Positions 23,400 through 32,373 of a DNA stretch of 34,249 nt are shown here, in pieces. Position numbers and translations under genes: made by a program. The stretch is taken from NCBI GenBank assembly GCA_030426245.1, contig JAUHYZ010000023.1:1-34249 (forward strand), in the 5' to 3' direction. The notes beneath the pieces were generated by a model, which did not search any database, was not told the origin of the DNA, and saw nothing but the letters and a program-made list of their open reading frames with translations. Source of the DNA: Alphaproteobacteria bacterium (GTDB lineage: Bacteria > Pseudomonadota > Alphaproteobacteria > Sphingomonadales > Sphingomonadaceae). The first letter of the stretch is position 1. Each line of letters begins with the position of its first letter.

Positions 23400-25268
23400 A
23401 TGAGCGAACCCCAGCAAAGCTACGACATCATCGTTGTTGGAGGCGGTCATGCCGGCTGCGAAGCCGCTGCAGTGGCCGCGCGGATGGGTGCGCGTTCTGC
23501 ATTGGTGAGCTTCGATCTCTCCGCCATCGGCGCAATGAGCTGTAACCCTGCAATCGGTGGGCTGGGCAAGGGCCATCTCGTGCGCGAAGTGGATGCCTTC
23601 GACGGATTGATCGGCAGAGCAGCCGATGCGGCAGCGATTCATTACCGGATGCTCAATCGCTCCAAAGGCAGTGCGGTATGGGGTCCGCGCATTCAGGCCG
23701 ACCGCAAATTGTTCAAGGCAGCGGTGCAGGCCATGATCGCGGCGCAGGAAGATCTCCATCTCGTCGAAGGCGAAGCGGCAGAGCTGCTGGTCGAGCGGGG
23801 CAGGGTGGCTGGAATAATTCTGGGAGACGGTACGCGGCTGCGGGGCGGGGCAGTTGTACTGTGCACTGGGACGTTCCTTGGTGGTACGCTGTTTCGCGGG
23901 GAGGAACGCTTGACCGGCGGGCGCATCGGTGAGGCATCAGCTCAGCGGCTCGCGGCACAAATGCGTGGCTTCGATTTGCCGATGGCGCGGCTCAAGACTG
24001 GCACGCCGCCTCGGCTGGACGGGCGCACAATCGATTGGGCACGCTTGGAAGAACAGCCGTCGGATGCCGAACCCTGGACCATGTCCCCTTTGACGGTGGG
24101 CCGCAGGAATCCTCAGCTTTTCTGCGCTATTACGCGCACCAATGCGCGCAGTCATGACGTCATCCGTGCCAATCTGCACCGCTCGCCTCTGTTCAGCGGG
24201 GCGATCGATGCGCGCGGCCCGCGCTATTGTCCCTCAATCGAAGACAAGATCCACCGCTTTGCCGATCGTGACGGCCATCAGGTCTTTCTGGAGCCTGAAG
24301 GGCTGGATACGCATTTGGTCTATCCCAACGGTATCAGCACTTCGCTGCCCACGGATGTCCAGCTTGCAATGCTTCGGACCATGGAGGGCCTCGAACAGGT
24401 CGAGATGGAAGTTCCCGGCTATGCGGTGGAGTACGATCACGTGGACCCCCGCGCCCTCCATCCCGGTCTGGAGCTGCGCGCAATGCCGGGCCTTTATTGC
24501 GCAGGACAGATCAACGGGACGACAGGCTATGAAGAGGCGGCCGCGCAGGGTCTTGTTGCCGGTGCGCACGCGGCGGCAAAGATCCTGGGACGGGCGGCAC
24601 CGGCGATTGACCGTGCCAACAGCTATATGGCGGTGATGGTGGACGATCTTACATTGCACGGTGTTAGCGAGCCATACCGGATGCTCACGGCCAGGGCCGA
24701 ATACCGCCTGCGCCTGCGGGCGAACAATGCCACGACGCGCCTTACGCCTCTCGCCATCGATTTAGGCTGCGTCGATGCGGCGCGGCGTCAATGGTTCGAT
24801 CGCCGCGAATCGGAGCGAGAAAGCTGGTCCGATGCGCTGAGCCGGCAAGTCTCGGCCGCTGAACTCGCTGGTGCAGGCTTGCCGGTGCGCGAAGACAGTG
24901 GCCGCCGTTCCGTCAAAGAGTGGTTGCGCTTCGGAGGAGTCGAACTGGACAGTCTTTCGCCGTGGTTGCCGGAAAATATGGATTGCCGCAGTCAAATTGC
25001 AGCGGAACTGGCGGAAGACGCCAGTTATGCTCCTTATCTTGCCCGCCAGGATGCCGAATTGCGCGATCTGCGTGCCAGCGAGGCGGTGCCGCTGGGGGAT
25101 GATTTTCCCTTTTCCTCCGTCCCTGGGCTTTCACGTGAAATGGTCGAACGCCTTGAAGCGGCTCGGCCGGCCAATCTTTCTGCCGCCGGGCGTATTGCGG
25201 GAATCACGCCTGCTGCGCTTGCGGCCTTGCTGGTCCATGCAAAGCGCCGGATGGACACGGCCGCATGA
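23400..25268 (+). CDS. mnmG: tRNA U34 carboxymethylaminomethyltransferase MnmG (GidA)
   Basis: FAD-dependent partner of MnmE. 622 residues: the FAD-binding GGGHAG (14-19) is followed by [41 protein letters not shown] segment and [14 protein letters not shown] with [20 protein letters not shown] are diagnostic, as is the glycine-rich [16 protein letters not shown]. The C-terminal helical domain contains [27 protein letters not shown] 23400 gives full length. Its stop overlaps the rsmG start by 4 nt (ATGA). A parS-like core lies in its last 140 bases. Confidence 0.96.
   Translation: MSEPQQSYDIIVVGGGHAGCEAAAVAARMGARSALVSFDLSAIGAMSCNPAIGGLGKGHLVREVDAFDGLIGRAADAAAIHYRMLNRSKGSAVWGPRIQADRKLFKAAVQAMIAAQEDLHLVEGEAAELLVERGRVAGIILGDGTRLRGGAVVLCTGTFLGGTLFRGEERLTGGRIGEASAQRLAAQMRGFDLPMARLKTGTPPRLDGRTIDWARLEEQPSDAEPWTMSPLTVGRRNPQLFCAITRTNARSHDVIRANLHRSPLFSGAIDARGPRYCPSIEDKIHRFADRDGHQVFLEPEGLDTHLVYPNGISTSLPTDVQLAMLRTMEGLEQVEMEVPGYAVEYDHVDPRALHPGLELRAMPGLYCAGQINGTTGYEEAAAQGLVAGAHAAAKILGRAAPAIDRANSYMAVMVDDLTLHGVSEPYRMLTARAEYRLRLRANNATTRLTPLAIDLGCVDAARRQWFDRRESERESWSDALSRQVSAAELAGAGLPVREDSGRRSVKEWLRFGGVELDSLSPWLPENMDCRSQIAAELAEDASYAPYLARQDAELRDLRASEAVPLGDDFPFSSVPGLSREMVERLEAARPANLSAAGRIAGITPAALAALLVHAKRRMDTAA
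25129..25140. other. parS-like core site 2
   Basis: TTTCACGTGAAA, a 12-bp palindrome matching the core of the variant GTTTCACGTGAAAC, but flanked by C and T instead of G and C. It lies in the coding sequence of mnmG (LSREM). Probably a weaker ParB site. Confidence 0.55.
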
Positions 25269-25936
25269 TCGAGAGCGAACAGGCAGCGCGCGACTATGTC
25301 GCGGGGTTTGCCGACGAAGCCGCCTTTGAGAGACTGGAGACGCTCATATCCCGGATGTCCGAAGAGAATGAACGGCAAAATTTGGTGGCGAAACCTACTG
25401 TCGGGGCAGTGTGGCAGCGCCACCTCGCCGATTCTGCACAGCTTCTGGCGCATGTTCCACGTGAAACAATGGACGAAATGGCCAACTCGGGCGTCTGGCT
25501 GGATCTGGGTACCGGTGCCGGATTTCCTGGCCTGGTGATTGCAGCTTTACGCCCTGATTGGGATGTCCGCCTGGTAGAATCCCGCCGAAAGCGTGTCGAA
25601 TGGCTGAATGAAATGTGTGCGGCAATGGCATTGGAGAATTGCAGGGTGATCGGAAGCAGGCTGGAAATGGTCGAGACTTTCGCGGCCAGTGTCATTTCGG
25701 CACGCGCTTTCGCGCCGATGCCAAGATTGGTCGAACTATCCGCACGCTTTTCCACAGAAGGCACGTTATGGCTGTTGCCCAAGGGCCGGTCGGCAGCACA
25801 GGATTTGAATCAATTGCCCGAATCGCAACGCAAATTGTTCCACGTGGAACAATCCTGTACGGATTCGGAGGCCGGAATCATTGTGGGCCGGCTCCGGCGC
25901 AAAGGCCGCAATCAGGAAAAGAGGCGCAAAGCGTGA
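25265..25936 (+). CDS. rsmG: 16S rRNA (guanine-527-N7) methyltransferase RsmG (GidB)
   Basis: SAM-dependent enzyme that methylates G527 of 16S rRNA near the streptomycin site. 223 residues; SAM motif [17 protein letters not shown] (about 77-93) followed by [20 protein letters not shown] and [17 protein letters not shown]. The C-terminus [14 protein letters not shown] is basic. It overlaps mnmG by 4 nt at its start and parA by 4 nt at its end (GTGA), forming one tight mnmG-rsmG-parA-parB operon. Two parS sites and a DnaA-box-like site lie inside it. Confidence 0.95.
   Translation: MIESEQAARDYVAGFADEAAFERLETLISRMSEENERQNLVAKPTVGAVWQRHLADSAQLLAHVPRETMDEMANSGVWLDLGTGAGFPGLVIAALRPDWDVRLVESRRKRVEWLNEMCAAMALENCRVIGSRLEMVETFAASVISARAFAPMPRLVELSARFSTEGTLWLLPKGRSAAQDLNQLPESQRKLFHVEQSCTDSEAGIIVGRLRRKGRNQEKRRKA
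25453..25468. other. parS site 3 (one mismatch)
   Basis: TGTTCCACGTGAAACA inside rsmG. One arm is of the GTTCC and the other of the GAAAC type; both arm types are known in parS. Confidence 0.8.
25834..25853. other. parS site 4 (extended palindrome)
   Basis: A perfect 20-bp palindrome with the parS core TGTTCCACGTGGAACA (25836-25851) extended by AT/AT on the flanks. It lies in the last codons of rsmG, about 80 bases before parA. Confidence 0.9.
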
Positions 25937-26709
25937 TCTGTATTGCAATCGCGAACCAGAAGGGCGGGGTGGGTAAGACCACCACGGCAATCAATATTGC
26001 CACGGCCATGGCGGCTACGGGATGGAAGACGTTGCTGATCGATCTCGATCCACAAGGCAACGCCTCGACCGGTATCGGAATGGATGCCCGCAGCCGTGAA
26101 ATTTCGAGCTATGATGTGCTGGTGGGCGATGCGACGCTTCACGAAGCGATTTCGCCCAGCTCCATTCCCGGTCTCGATGTTGTGCCGGCCACTGTCGATC
26201 TGAGCGGTGCCGAGGTCGAATTGGTGGAATATGAACACCGAACGGGCCGCTTGCGTGAAGCGCTGACGGGGCAGACCGGATATGACATATGTTTCATCGA
26301 CTGTCCTCCGTCGCTTGGATTGCTGACTTTGAACGCGTTGACTGCGGCAGATACACTGCTTGTTCCGCTGCAATGCGAATTCTTCGCATTGGAGGGGCTT
26401 AGCCAGCTTTTGCAGACGGTGGAGCGCGTCCAGCAGCTCTTCAATCCGGATCTGGGCATTGTCGGTGTCGTTCTGACCATGTTCGATCGCCGCAACCGAC
26501 TGACCGACCAGGTCGCCGAAGATGTGCGTGACTGCTTGGGTAATCTGGTTTTCGAATCCGTGATTCCCAGGAATGTCCGCCTATCAGAGGCACCCAGTCA
26601 CGGCTTGCCTGCCTTGATCTACGATCACGCCTGCGCGGGCAGCCGCGCCTATATGGCGCTGGCGAGAGAACTGATCGGACGCCTGCCTGAGAAAAGGAAG
26701 GCAGCGTGA
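25933..26709 (+). CDS. parA: Chromosome partitioning ATPase ParA
   Basis: Walker-type ATPase that forms a gradient on the nucleoid and pulls ParB-parS complexes apart. 258 residues from GTG 25933, preceded by AGGAAAAGAGG, so expression is coupled to rsmG (GTGA overlap). [23 protein letters not shown] contains the deviant Walker A KGGVGKTT (10-17); LLIDLDPQGNAST and CFIDCPPSLGLLTLNAL are A' and B. PLQCEFFALEGLSQLLQTVERV and the ending are typical of chromosomal ParA. A longer in-frame extension upstream overlaps rsmG and is not part of it. parB overlaps by 4 nt. Confidence 0.96.
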   Translation: MICIAIANQKGGVGKTTTAINIATAMAATGWKTLLIDLDPQGNASTGIGMDARSREISSYDVLVGDATLHEAISPSSIPGLDVVPATVDLSGAEVELVEYEHRTGRLREALTGQTGYDICFIDCPPSLGLLTLNALTAADTLLVPLQCEFFALEGLSQLLQTVERVQQLFNPDLGIVGVVLTMFDRRNRLTDQVAEDVRDCLGNLVFESVIPRNVRLSEAPSHGLPALIYDHACAGSRAYMALARELIGRLPEKRKAA

Positions 26710-27692
26710 GCGATAACGGCGAATCGGCACCCGCCTCCGCCGAATCCGGCAAGGCGCCCCCCAGGCGCAAGCTTGGCCGGGGGCTGGGGGCATTGCTCGG
26801 CGAAGTGAAGCGCGAAGAGCCGGTTGCCCAGCAGTCCGGCAGAGGAATGGAAACGCGAGACGGCGGAACTGAACCGGCGCGAGCAGTTTCGCAAAGCGGG
26901 CTTGCCAGCATTGCCGTTTCCGCGATCACGCCGCATCCGGAGCAGCCGCGCCGGCATTTCGATGAAGATGCCTTGGCAGAGCTCGCCGCATCGATCGAAG
27001 CGCGCGGCGTTATCCAGCCAGTGATTGTTCGCCCCCAGGGCAGCGGCTATCAGCTGGTGGCGGGAGAGCGCCGCTGGCGTGCAGCGCAAAAAGCGCAACT
27101 GCATGAAATTCCAGTATTAATTCGCGATCTTTCCGACCGTGACGTCATGGCGGTCGCGCTGATCGAGAATGTTCAGCGCGAAGATCTCAACCCTGTCGAA
27201 GAGGCGCGGGCCTATCAGCGTCTCGCAGAGTATGAAGGCCTAACCCAGGCAGAGATCGCCCGGCTGGTGGAAAAGTCGCGCAGCCATATCGCCAATCTTC
27301 AACGCCTGCTGTCCTTGCCCGAAAGTGTCATCCAGCATCTCGAGGAAGGGCGCCTGACGATGGGGCATGCGCGCGCCCTGGTGGGGCATGACGATGCGGA
27401 AACGCTGGCGGAGCAAGCCGTGGCGAAGGGGCTTTCCGTTCGCGAGATGGAGCGTCTCGCGCGCAAGAAAGAAACCCAGGCCCGCGAGCCGCGTCAATCG
27501 AAGGGCGCCGCTGCAGGCAGTGCCGAAGATGCCGATATTGCAGCCGTACAGGCCCATCTCGAAGAGTTTCTCGGCCTGCCGGTTCGGATTTCGACGGATG
27601 CCGATCCACGTTCGGGCTCAGTGACCATCCGCTATTCTACGCTGGATCAGCTCGATTTGATTTGTCAGCGCCTGACCGGTGGTGGAATCTAG
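26706..27692 (+). CDS. parB: Chromosome partitioning protein ParB
   Basis: CTP-dependent DNA clamp that binds parS. 328 residues from GTG 26706 (4-nt overlap with parA). N-terminal ParA-contact motif RRKLGRGLGALLG (20-32), then a linker, the CTPase domain with GERRWRAAQKA (120-130) and ALIENVQREDLNPVEEARAYQRL, the helix-turn-helix TQAEIARLVEKSRSHIANLQRLLSLP, and a C-terminal dimerisation domain (IRYSTLDQLDLICQRL). The parS sites upstream are its presumed targets. An intrinsic terminator follows. Confidence 0.96.
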   Translation: MSDNGESAPASAESGKAPPRRKLGRGLGALLGEVKREEPVAQQSGRGMETRDGGTEPARAVSQSGLASIAVSAITPHPEQPRRHFDEDALAELAASIEARGVIQPVIVRPQGSGYQLVAGERRWRAAQKAQLHEIPVLIRDLSDRDVMAVALIENVQREDLNPVEEARAYQRLAEYEGLTQAEIARLVEKSRSHIANLQRLLSLPESVIQHLEEGRLTMGHARALVGHDDAETLAEQAVAKGLSVREMERLARKKETQAREPRQSKGAAAGSAEDADIAAVQAHLEEFLGLPVRISTDADPRSGSVTIRYSTLDQLDLICQRLTGGGI

Positions 27693-27694
27693 CT

Positions 27695-27735
27695 GTTGCC
27701 GCTTCGCCTGCGGGAAGTCGCGCGGCGCAACTTTT
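27695..27735 (+). terminator. Possible intrinsic terminator after parB
   Basis: GTTGCCGC (27695-27702) pairs with GCGGCGCAAC (27722-27731) with small bulges, followed by TTTT. It ends at the stop of the convergent msrC gene. Confidence 0.45.
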
Positions 27736-28219
27736 AGATGCGATCGGACAAAAGCGCGGCGAGCGCTTCGATGCCTTCAGCATCCGTTTCATCGAAACGG
27801 GAGGGGCGCGGACTGTCGAGATCGATTACCGCGATCACCTTTCCGCCGCGCCAAATCGGCACGACCAATTCGGACCGGCTATCCGCATCGCAGGCAATGT
27901 GGCCGGGAAAGTCGTGCACATCGGCCACGATCTGCGTTGCGCCTTCGGCCGCGGCCACGCCGCACACACCGCTGTCCAGAGGGATCCGAATACAGGCCGG
28001 CTTACCGCAAAACGGGCCCAATACGAGTTCGTCTTCACTCGCCATCCGATAGAATCCGGCCCAGTTCAGCTCGGGAAGGAATTGCCAGATCAGCGCCGCG
28101 ACATTGGCCATATTGGCGACTGCGTCACTTTCGTTCCGCGTGATCGCATCGGCCGCCTCAAGCAACTGGCCAAGGCGATCGGCTCTCGAGTCAGCAGGGT
28201 CGGGCACAAATTCGAACAT
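27734..28219 (-). CDS. msrC: Free methionine-(R)-sulfoxide reductase (GAF domain)
   Basis: 161-residue single GAF domain that reduces free Met-(R)-sulfoxide using thioredoxin. FLPELNWAGFYRM and LVLGPFCGKPACIRIPLDSGVCGVAA with GATQIVADVHDFPGHIACDADSRSELVVPI are the fRMsr (YebR/MsrC) pattern; the Cys residues in FCGKPAC, GVCG and HIACDADSRSE include the catalytic and resolving ones. The ending IALAALLSDRI-like helix is usual. It is convergent with parB. Function by family. Confidence 0.88.
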   Translation of the reverse strand: MFEFVPDPADSRADRLGQLLEAADAITRNESDAVANMANVAALIWQFLPELNWAGFYRMASEDELVLGPFCGKPACIRIPLDSGVCGVAAAEGATQIVADVHDFPGHIACDADSRSELVVPIWRGGKVIAVIDLDSPRPSRFDETDAEGIEALAALLSDRI

Positions 28220-28283
28220 CGCGTGAAGGCTTTAATGAAACAGGGCGTTGCCGCAAGGCGCGCAAACGCCTATTTCCAGGCGC

Positions 28284-29732
28284 ATGCATTGGATCAAGAA
28301 ACTCCTCATAGGCATTGGTGTGCTCGTCATTGTATTTGCCATTGCCGTGGCCATCATCCTGCGCGGAGATCCCGCGGAACTTTCAGTCGAGGCGGTTACC
28401 GGTACGGATCCGGAACTCGCGGAGCCCGATGCGCAAACCATCCCCACTGTCGATGTCGCTACGCCTGTCGGCTGGGAAGAAGGAGAAGCGCCCACAGCCG
28501 CACAGGGCCTTGTGGTCAATCGTTTCGCCACCGGCCTGGAACACCCGCGCACCATGCTCACCCTGCCAAACGGCGATGTATTGGTTGCCCTGACGAATGC
28601 ACCTTCGCGCGTTATTGCAGGGGGCGGGCTGACGAATCTGGTTGCAGGCTTTCTGTTCCGAAAGGCAGGCGCCTCCGTACCTTCGCCCAATCAGATCGTA
28701 CTGCTGCGAGATGAGGATGAAGACGGGATTGCGGAAACGCGTGAGATCCTGCGAGAGAATCTCTCCTCTCCTTCCGGAATGGCCTATCGGGACGGCAAGC
28801 TTTACATTGCCGATCACGACAAGGTCTTGGAGTTCGAATACGAATTGGGCTCCACGAAGCTCACCGGCGAACCGAAGAAGCTCAAAGACCTGCCCGCTGC
28901 CGGCAACCATTGGATGCGCAATCTGATCCTCAGCCCTGATGGCAAGAAGCTGTACGTCGCAGTCGGATCGGCATCGAATATTGGCGAAGGGGGAATGGAA
29001 AAGGAACAGGGCCGGGCCGCCATCCATGAAATCGACCTCGAAACCGGCGGATCGCGAATCTTCGCCGCGGGACTGCGCAACGCCAATGGGCTCGACTGGA
29101 ATCCGTGGAACGGCGAATTGTGGACGACCGTGAACGAACGCGATTTGCTCGGCTCCGACTTGGTGCCCGACTACCTCACCAATGTGCCTGTGGGCGCTCA
29201 ATATGGTTGGCCCTGGCTCTATTGGGGCGACGAGATCGACGAACGCGTCGAGGCGCCCATGCCATCCTTCCTCACCGAATATACGCGCAGGCCCGAATAT
29301 GCGCTTGGCCCGCATGTTGCTGCCCTCGGCCTGACATTCACTGGCGGGGGCCATCATATGGGCGCCAAATTCGGCAAGGGTGCGTTTATCGCGCGCCATG
29401 GCTCGTGGAACCGTAAGCCGCCGTCCGGCTACGATGTGGTCTTTGTCGAGTTCGACGATCTTGGAAATCCGGTCGGAAAGCCGGTGCCCGTACTCACTGA
29501 ATTCCTCAATGACGATGGCACCACCAAAGGGCGGCCGACATGGGTCGCGTGGGACCAGACGGGCGCCCTGCTGATCAGCGACGACACCGGCAACATTATC
29601 TGGCGTGTCATAGCACCGGGATCCGAGCCAAATCCTGCGCCGCAACCAGTTGAAGGCGAATCCTTGAAGCCCCTTCGGGAATTGCGGGCCGATCCGAACG
29701 AAGCCGGTCAGGTCCTCCGCGAAAGCCAATAA
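28284..29732 (+). CDS. Membrane-anchored PQQ-type/sorbosone dehydrogenase-like beta-propeller
   Basis: 482-residue protein of the sorbosone dehydrogenase/GSDH beta-propeller family. It has an N-terminal membrane anchor (MHWIKKLLIGIGVLVIVFAIAVAIIL) and then a periplasmic domain. Propeller motifs include VNRFATGLEHPRTMLTLPNGDVLVA, SSPSGMAYRDGKLYIADHDKV, LILSPDGKKLYVAVGSASN, GLRNANGLDWNPWNGELWTTVNERD and RHGSWNRKPPSGYDVVFVEFD. These enzymes oxidise sugars or aldoses with PQQ, but the substrate and even PQQ use are not certain for this branch. ATG 28284 is preferred to the upstream TTG 28248. It converges with the DUF815 ATPase gene. Confidence 0.82.
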   Translation: MHWIKKLLIGIGVLVIVFAIAVAIILRGDPAELSVEAVTGTDPELAEPDAQTIPTVDVATPVGWEEGEAPTAAQGLVVNRFATGLEHPRTMLTLPNGDVLVALTNAPSRVIAGGGLTNLVAGFLFRKAGASVPSPNQIVLLRDEDEDGIAETREILRENLSSPSGMAYRDGKLYIADHDKVLEFEYELGSTKLTGEPKKLKDLPAAGNHWMRNLILSPDGKKLYVAVGSASNIGEGGMEKEQGRAAIHEIDLETGGSRIFAAGLRNANGLDWNPWNGELWTTVNERDLLGSDLVPDYLTNVPVGAQYGWPWLYWGDEIDERVEAPMPSFLTEYTRRPEYALGPHVAALGLTFTGGGHHMGAKFGKGAFIARHGSWNRKPPSGYDVVFVEFDDLGNPVGKPVPVLTEFLNDDGTTKGRPTWVAWDQTGALLISDDTGNIIWRVIAPGSEPNPAPQPVEGESLKPLRELRADPNEAGQVLRESQ

Positions 29733-29743
29733 GGCGGTAAGGC

Positions 29744-30571
29744 TCAGAGCGACTTGTCGGCGCGTCCGGCAAGTTCGGTGATGTACTGCCAGGCGGTACG
29801 ACCGGACCGTGCGCCTCTGCGCTTCGCCCATTCCAGCGCGTCGCTTTCTTCCCAGGCAAGGCCATGCTCTTCCGCATAGCCCGAAATAATCTCTAGATAT
29901 TCATCCTGGCTGCAATTGTGAAAGCCAAGCGCCAGGCCGAAGCGGTCGGCCAGCGCAAGCTTGTCGTCCACGGCATCGCGCACATTGAGCGGATCGGCTT
30001 GCTCGCTCGCTTCGCGCGCCACGATCGCCCGCCGGTTGGAAGTTACCGCAAGCCGCACATTGGCGGGCCGTGCCTCGATCCCACCCTCCAGCCAGCTGCG
30101 CAAATGTCGCGGCCCCACGCTGTCATTCTCGGCGAAACCCAAATCGTCTATAAAGACCAGGAAGTTGCGCTCCACACTGCCCAGCTCCGGAAACAGTTGG
30201 GGCAATCCTTCCAGAGCATCCGTGCCCGCCTGGACCAGAGCGATCTGGCCGGGATTGTCTTGCTGTGCAGCCAGCACTGAAGCGCGGAGCAATGCGGACT
30301 TGCCCATTCCGCGCGAGCCCCAAAGCAGCATGTCGTGCGCCGCGTGGCCCTGGGCCAGACGCGCCACGTTCTGAGTGACGCTCTCCTTCTGCCGCTCGAT
30401 CCCACGAAGCAGATCCAGCTTCGGCGCCACAATCTCGTTCACCGCCCGTGCGCCGTCGCCAGTCCAGACATAGGCGGGATGGGCCATCCAGTCGGTCGCC
30501 GGTGCCTGGGCGGGCACCAGACGTTCCAGGGCATCGGCAATGCGGGCGAGGGGATCTTGCTGGTCGGTCAC
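29744..30571 (-). CDS. DUF815 family AAA ATPase
   Basis: 275-residue ATPase of unknown role. The P-loop GSRGMGKSALLRA follows AAHDMLLW, the Walker B-like NFLVFIDDLGF is clear, and the C-terminal lid domain contains GLALGFHNCSQDEYLEIISGYAEEHG. GTG 30571 has GAGGGAAG about seven bases upstream and is preferred to the longer frame (30634), which overlaps the acyl-CoA dehydrogenase end. It starts 10 nt after the acyl-CoA dehydrogenase stop on the same strand, so both may be cotranscribed. No membrane segment. Confidence 0.83.
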   Translation of the reverse strand: MTDQQDPLARIADALERLVPAQAPATDWMAHPAYVWTGDGARAVNEIVAPKLDLLRGIERQKESVTQNVARLAQGHAAHDMLLWGSRGMGKSALLRASVLAAQQDNPGQIALVQAGTDALEGLPQLFPELGSVERNFLVFIDDLGFAENDSVGPRHLRSWLEGGIEARPANVRLAVTSNRRAIVAREASEQADPLNVRDAVDDKLALADRFGLALGFHNCSQDEYLEIISGYAEEHGLAWEESDALEWAKRRGARSGRTAWQYITELAGRADKSL

Positions 30572-30581
30572 GGCGCTTCCC

Positions 30582-32324
30582 TCAACCGGGAAGCTGCTCC
30601 GCGTCAAGCGCATAGAGCAAACCCGCACCTGCACGCACCGAATCCTTGAGGCCTGCAGCTTCGGTTACGATATGCGAAAGGAAGAATTGCGCCGTAACCG
30701 GTTTGATGTCCGCCAGCGCAGGGGCCTCGCCTTCTTTGACTGCGCGGGCCTGGCGCAGCAATTGCCAGCCGGCGACCGCGACCGCACACATTTCGCAGAA
30801 GGAAACGCTTCCAGCCAGGCGATCGTCCAGGCTGGCCTCTTCGAACATCCACGCGCCGACTGCCGCACATTCGTCCGCAAGTTCTGCCAGCGCGGGGGCC
30901 TCTTCTGCGGTGTCCTGTTCGATTTCGCGCATCAGGGCGGCAAGAACCCCGCCATCATCCATATCCAGTTTGCGCGTGACGAAATCGGCGGCCTGGATCC
31001 CATTCGTGCCTTCATAGATCGGGGCGATGCGGGCATCGCGCAAATACTGGGCGGCACCGGTTTCTTCGATGAAACCCATTCCGCCATGGACTTGGATGCC
31101 AAGGTTAGCGACTTCCACCCCGGCATCGGTTCCCCAGGCCTTCAGCAGCGGCACCAGCAGATCCGCCCGTGCTTGAGCTCCCTCGTCGCCCAATGAACCG
31201 CGATCGACCTGTCCGGCGGTGTAATAGAGCAGGGCACGCGTGCCTTCGGTCAGCGCTCTCATTCTCAGCAGCATGCGCCGGACATCGGGATGTTCGACAA
31301 TCGGCACCGGCGTATGGTCATCGGCGCTGGCGCGAGGGGACTGGATGCGCTCCTTCGCATAGGCAGCCGCCAGCTGCGTTGCCCGCTCTGCGATCTGCAC
31401 GCCCTGGCTGCCGACATTGATGCGTGCCTGATTCATCATGGTGAACATCGCCCGCAGCCCTTCATTCTCACGGCCGATCAATTCGCCGATGCATTTACCT
31501 TCATCGCCGAAGCTCATCACGCATGTCGGGGAGGCGTGGATGCCAAGCTTGTGCTCCAGGCTTACGCAGCGCAGATCGTTGCGCTCTCCGGGCTTGCCGT
31601 TTGCATCCAGTTGAAATTTGGGGACCAGGAACAAAGAGATTCCGCGGCTGCCTGCGGGTGCGCCGGGTAAGCGGGCAAGCACCAGATGCACGATATTCTC
31701 TACAAGATCGTGCTCGCCCCAGGTAATGTAGATCTTCTGCCCGGCGATACGGTATTTGCCGGCATGCGGCCCGTCCGCGATAGGCGTCGCAACTGTGCGC
31801 AAGGCACCAACATCGCTGCCGGCCTGCGGCTCGGTGAGGTTCATGGTTCCGGCCCATTCGCCGCTGACTAGCTTACCGAGCCAGGCTTTCCTCTGTTCCT
31901 CGGTCCCGTATTTCTCAAGCGCCTCGATAGCGGCGACGGTGAGCATCGGAAGAAGCGACAGGGAAAGATTCGCCGAACCGAGATTCTCCATCACATTGCA
32001 AGCCAGTGTAAAGGGAAGGCCCTGCCCGCCATGATCCGGCGGACCGGAAATGGCATTCCATCCTTGCTCGACATAAGCGGCATAGGCTTCCCGGAAACCT
32101 TCCGGCAGGCTGACTTCGCCATCTGCCAGCTTTGCGCCTTCCACGTCGCCGACCTTGTTGAGCGGAGCCCATTCGCCGGCAGCGAATTCACCGATCCCTC
32201 CCGCGATCGCTTCGATCAGATCGGGTTCTGCAGCCGAAAAGCGTTCGTGCGCGGAAAGTTCGGCGATGCCGGCGCATACCATCATCGCGAGCAGCTGATC
32301 CTGAATTGCGGGCGTGAACGGCAT
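30582..32324 (-). CDS. Acyl-CoA dehydrogenase
   Basis: FAD-dependent enzyme of beta-oxidation-type pathways, 580 residues. The long form with an extra C-terminal domain is typical of sphingomonad AcdA-like proteins. MPFTPAIQDQLLAMM begins the N-terminal helical domain; GEWAGTMNLTEPQAGSDVGALRTVA is the flavin/substrate motif and HGGMGFIEETGAAQYLRDARI is the C-terminal helical signature. GGMGFIEE contains the likely catalytic Glu. The chain-length preference is not visible. ATG 32324 is chosen because the longer frame would overlap tsaC. It is divergent from tsaC across 49 bp. Confidence 0.92.
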   Translation of the reverse strand: MPFTPAIQDQLLAMMVCAGIAELSAHERFSAAEPDLIEAIAGGIGEFAAGEWAPLNKVGDVEGAKLADGEVSLPEGFREAYAAYVEQGWNAISGPPDHGGQGLPFTLACNVMENLGSANLSLSLLPMLTVAAIEALEKYGTEEQRKAWLGKLVSGEWAGTMNLTEPQAGSDVGALRTVATPIADGPHAGKYRIAGQKIYITWGEHDLVENIVHLVLARLPGAPAGSRGISLFLVPKFQLDANGKPGERNDLRCVSLEHKLGIHASPTCVMSFGDEGKCIGELIGRENEGLRAMFTMMNQARINVGSQGVQIAERATQLAAAYAKERIQSPRASADDHTPVPIVEHPDVRRMLLRMRALTEGTRALLYYTAGQVDRGSLGDEGAQARADLLVPLLKAWGTDAGVEVANLGIQVHGGMGFIEETGAAQYLRDARIAPIYEGTNGIQAADFVTRKLDMDDGGVLAALMREIEQDTAEEAPALAELADECAAVGAWMFEEASLDDRLAGSVSFCEMCAVAVAGWQLLRQARAVKEGEAPALADIKPVTAQFFLSHIVTEAAGLKDSVRAGAGLLYALDAEQLPG

Positions 32325-32373
32325 TTGCGCTCTTTCCCTTGGCTTGCTGTGTCTTCCCCTATAGCGCGTCGGC

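Noticed and set aside
24438..24443. CACGTG in mnmG as a further parS site
   Set aside because: The flanks (GAT and GAC) do not match the parS arms.
25615..25932. In-frame extension upstream of parA
   Set aside because: It lies wholly in rsmG and carries no ParA similarity; GTG 25933 has a strong ribosome-binding site and begins the family N-terminus.
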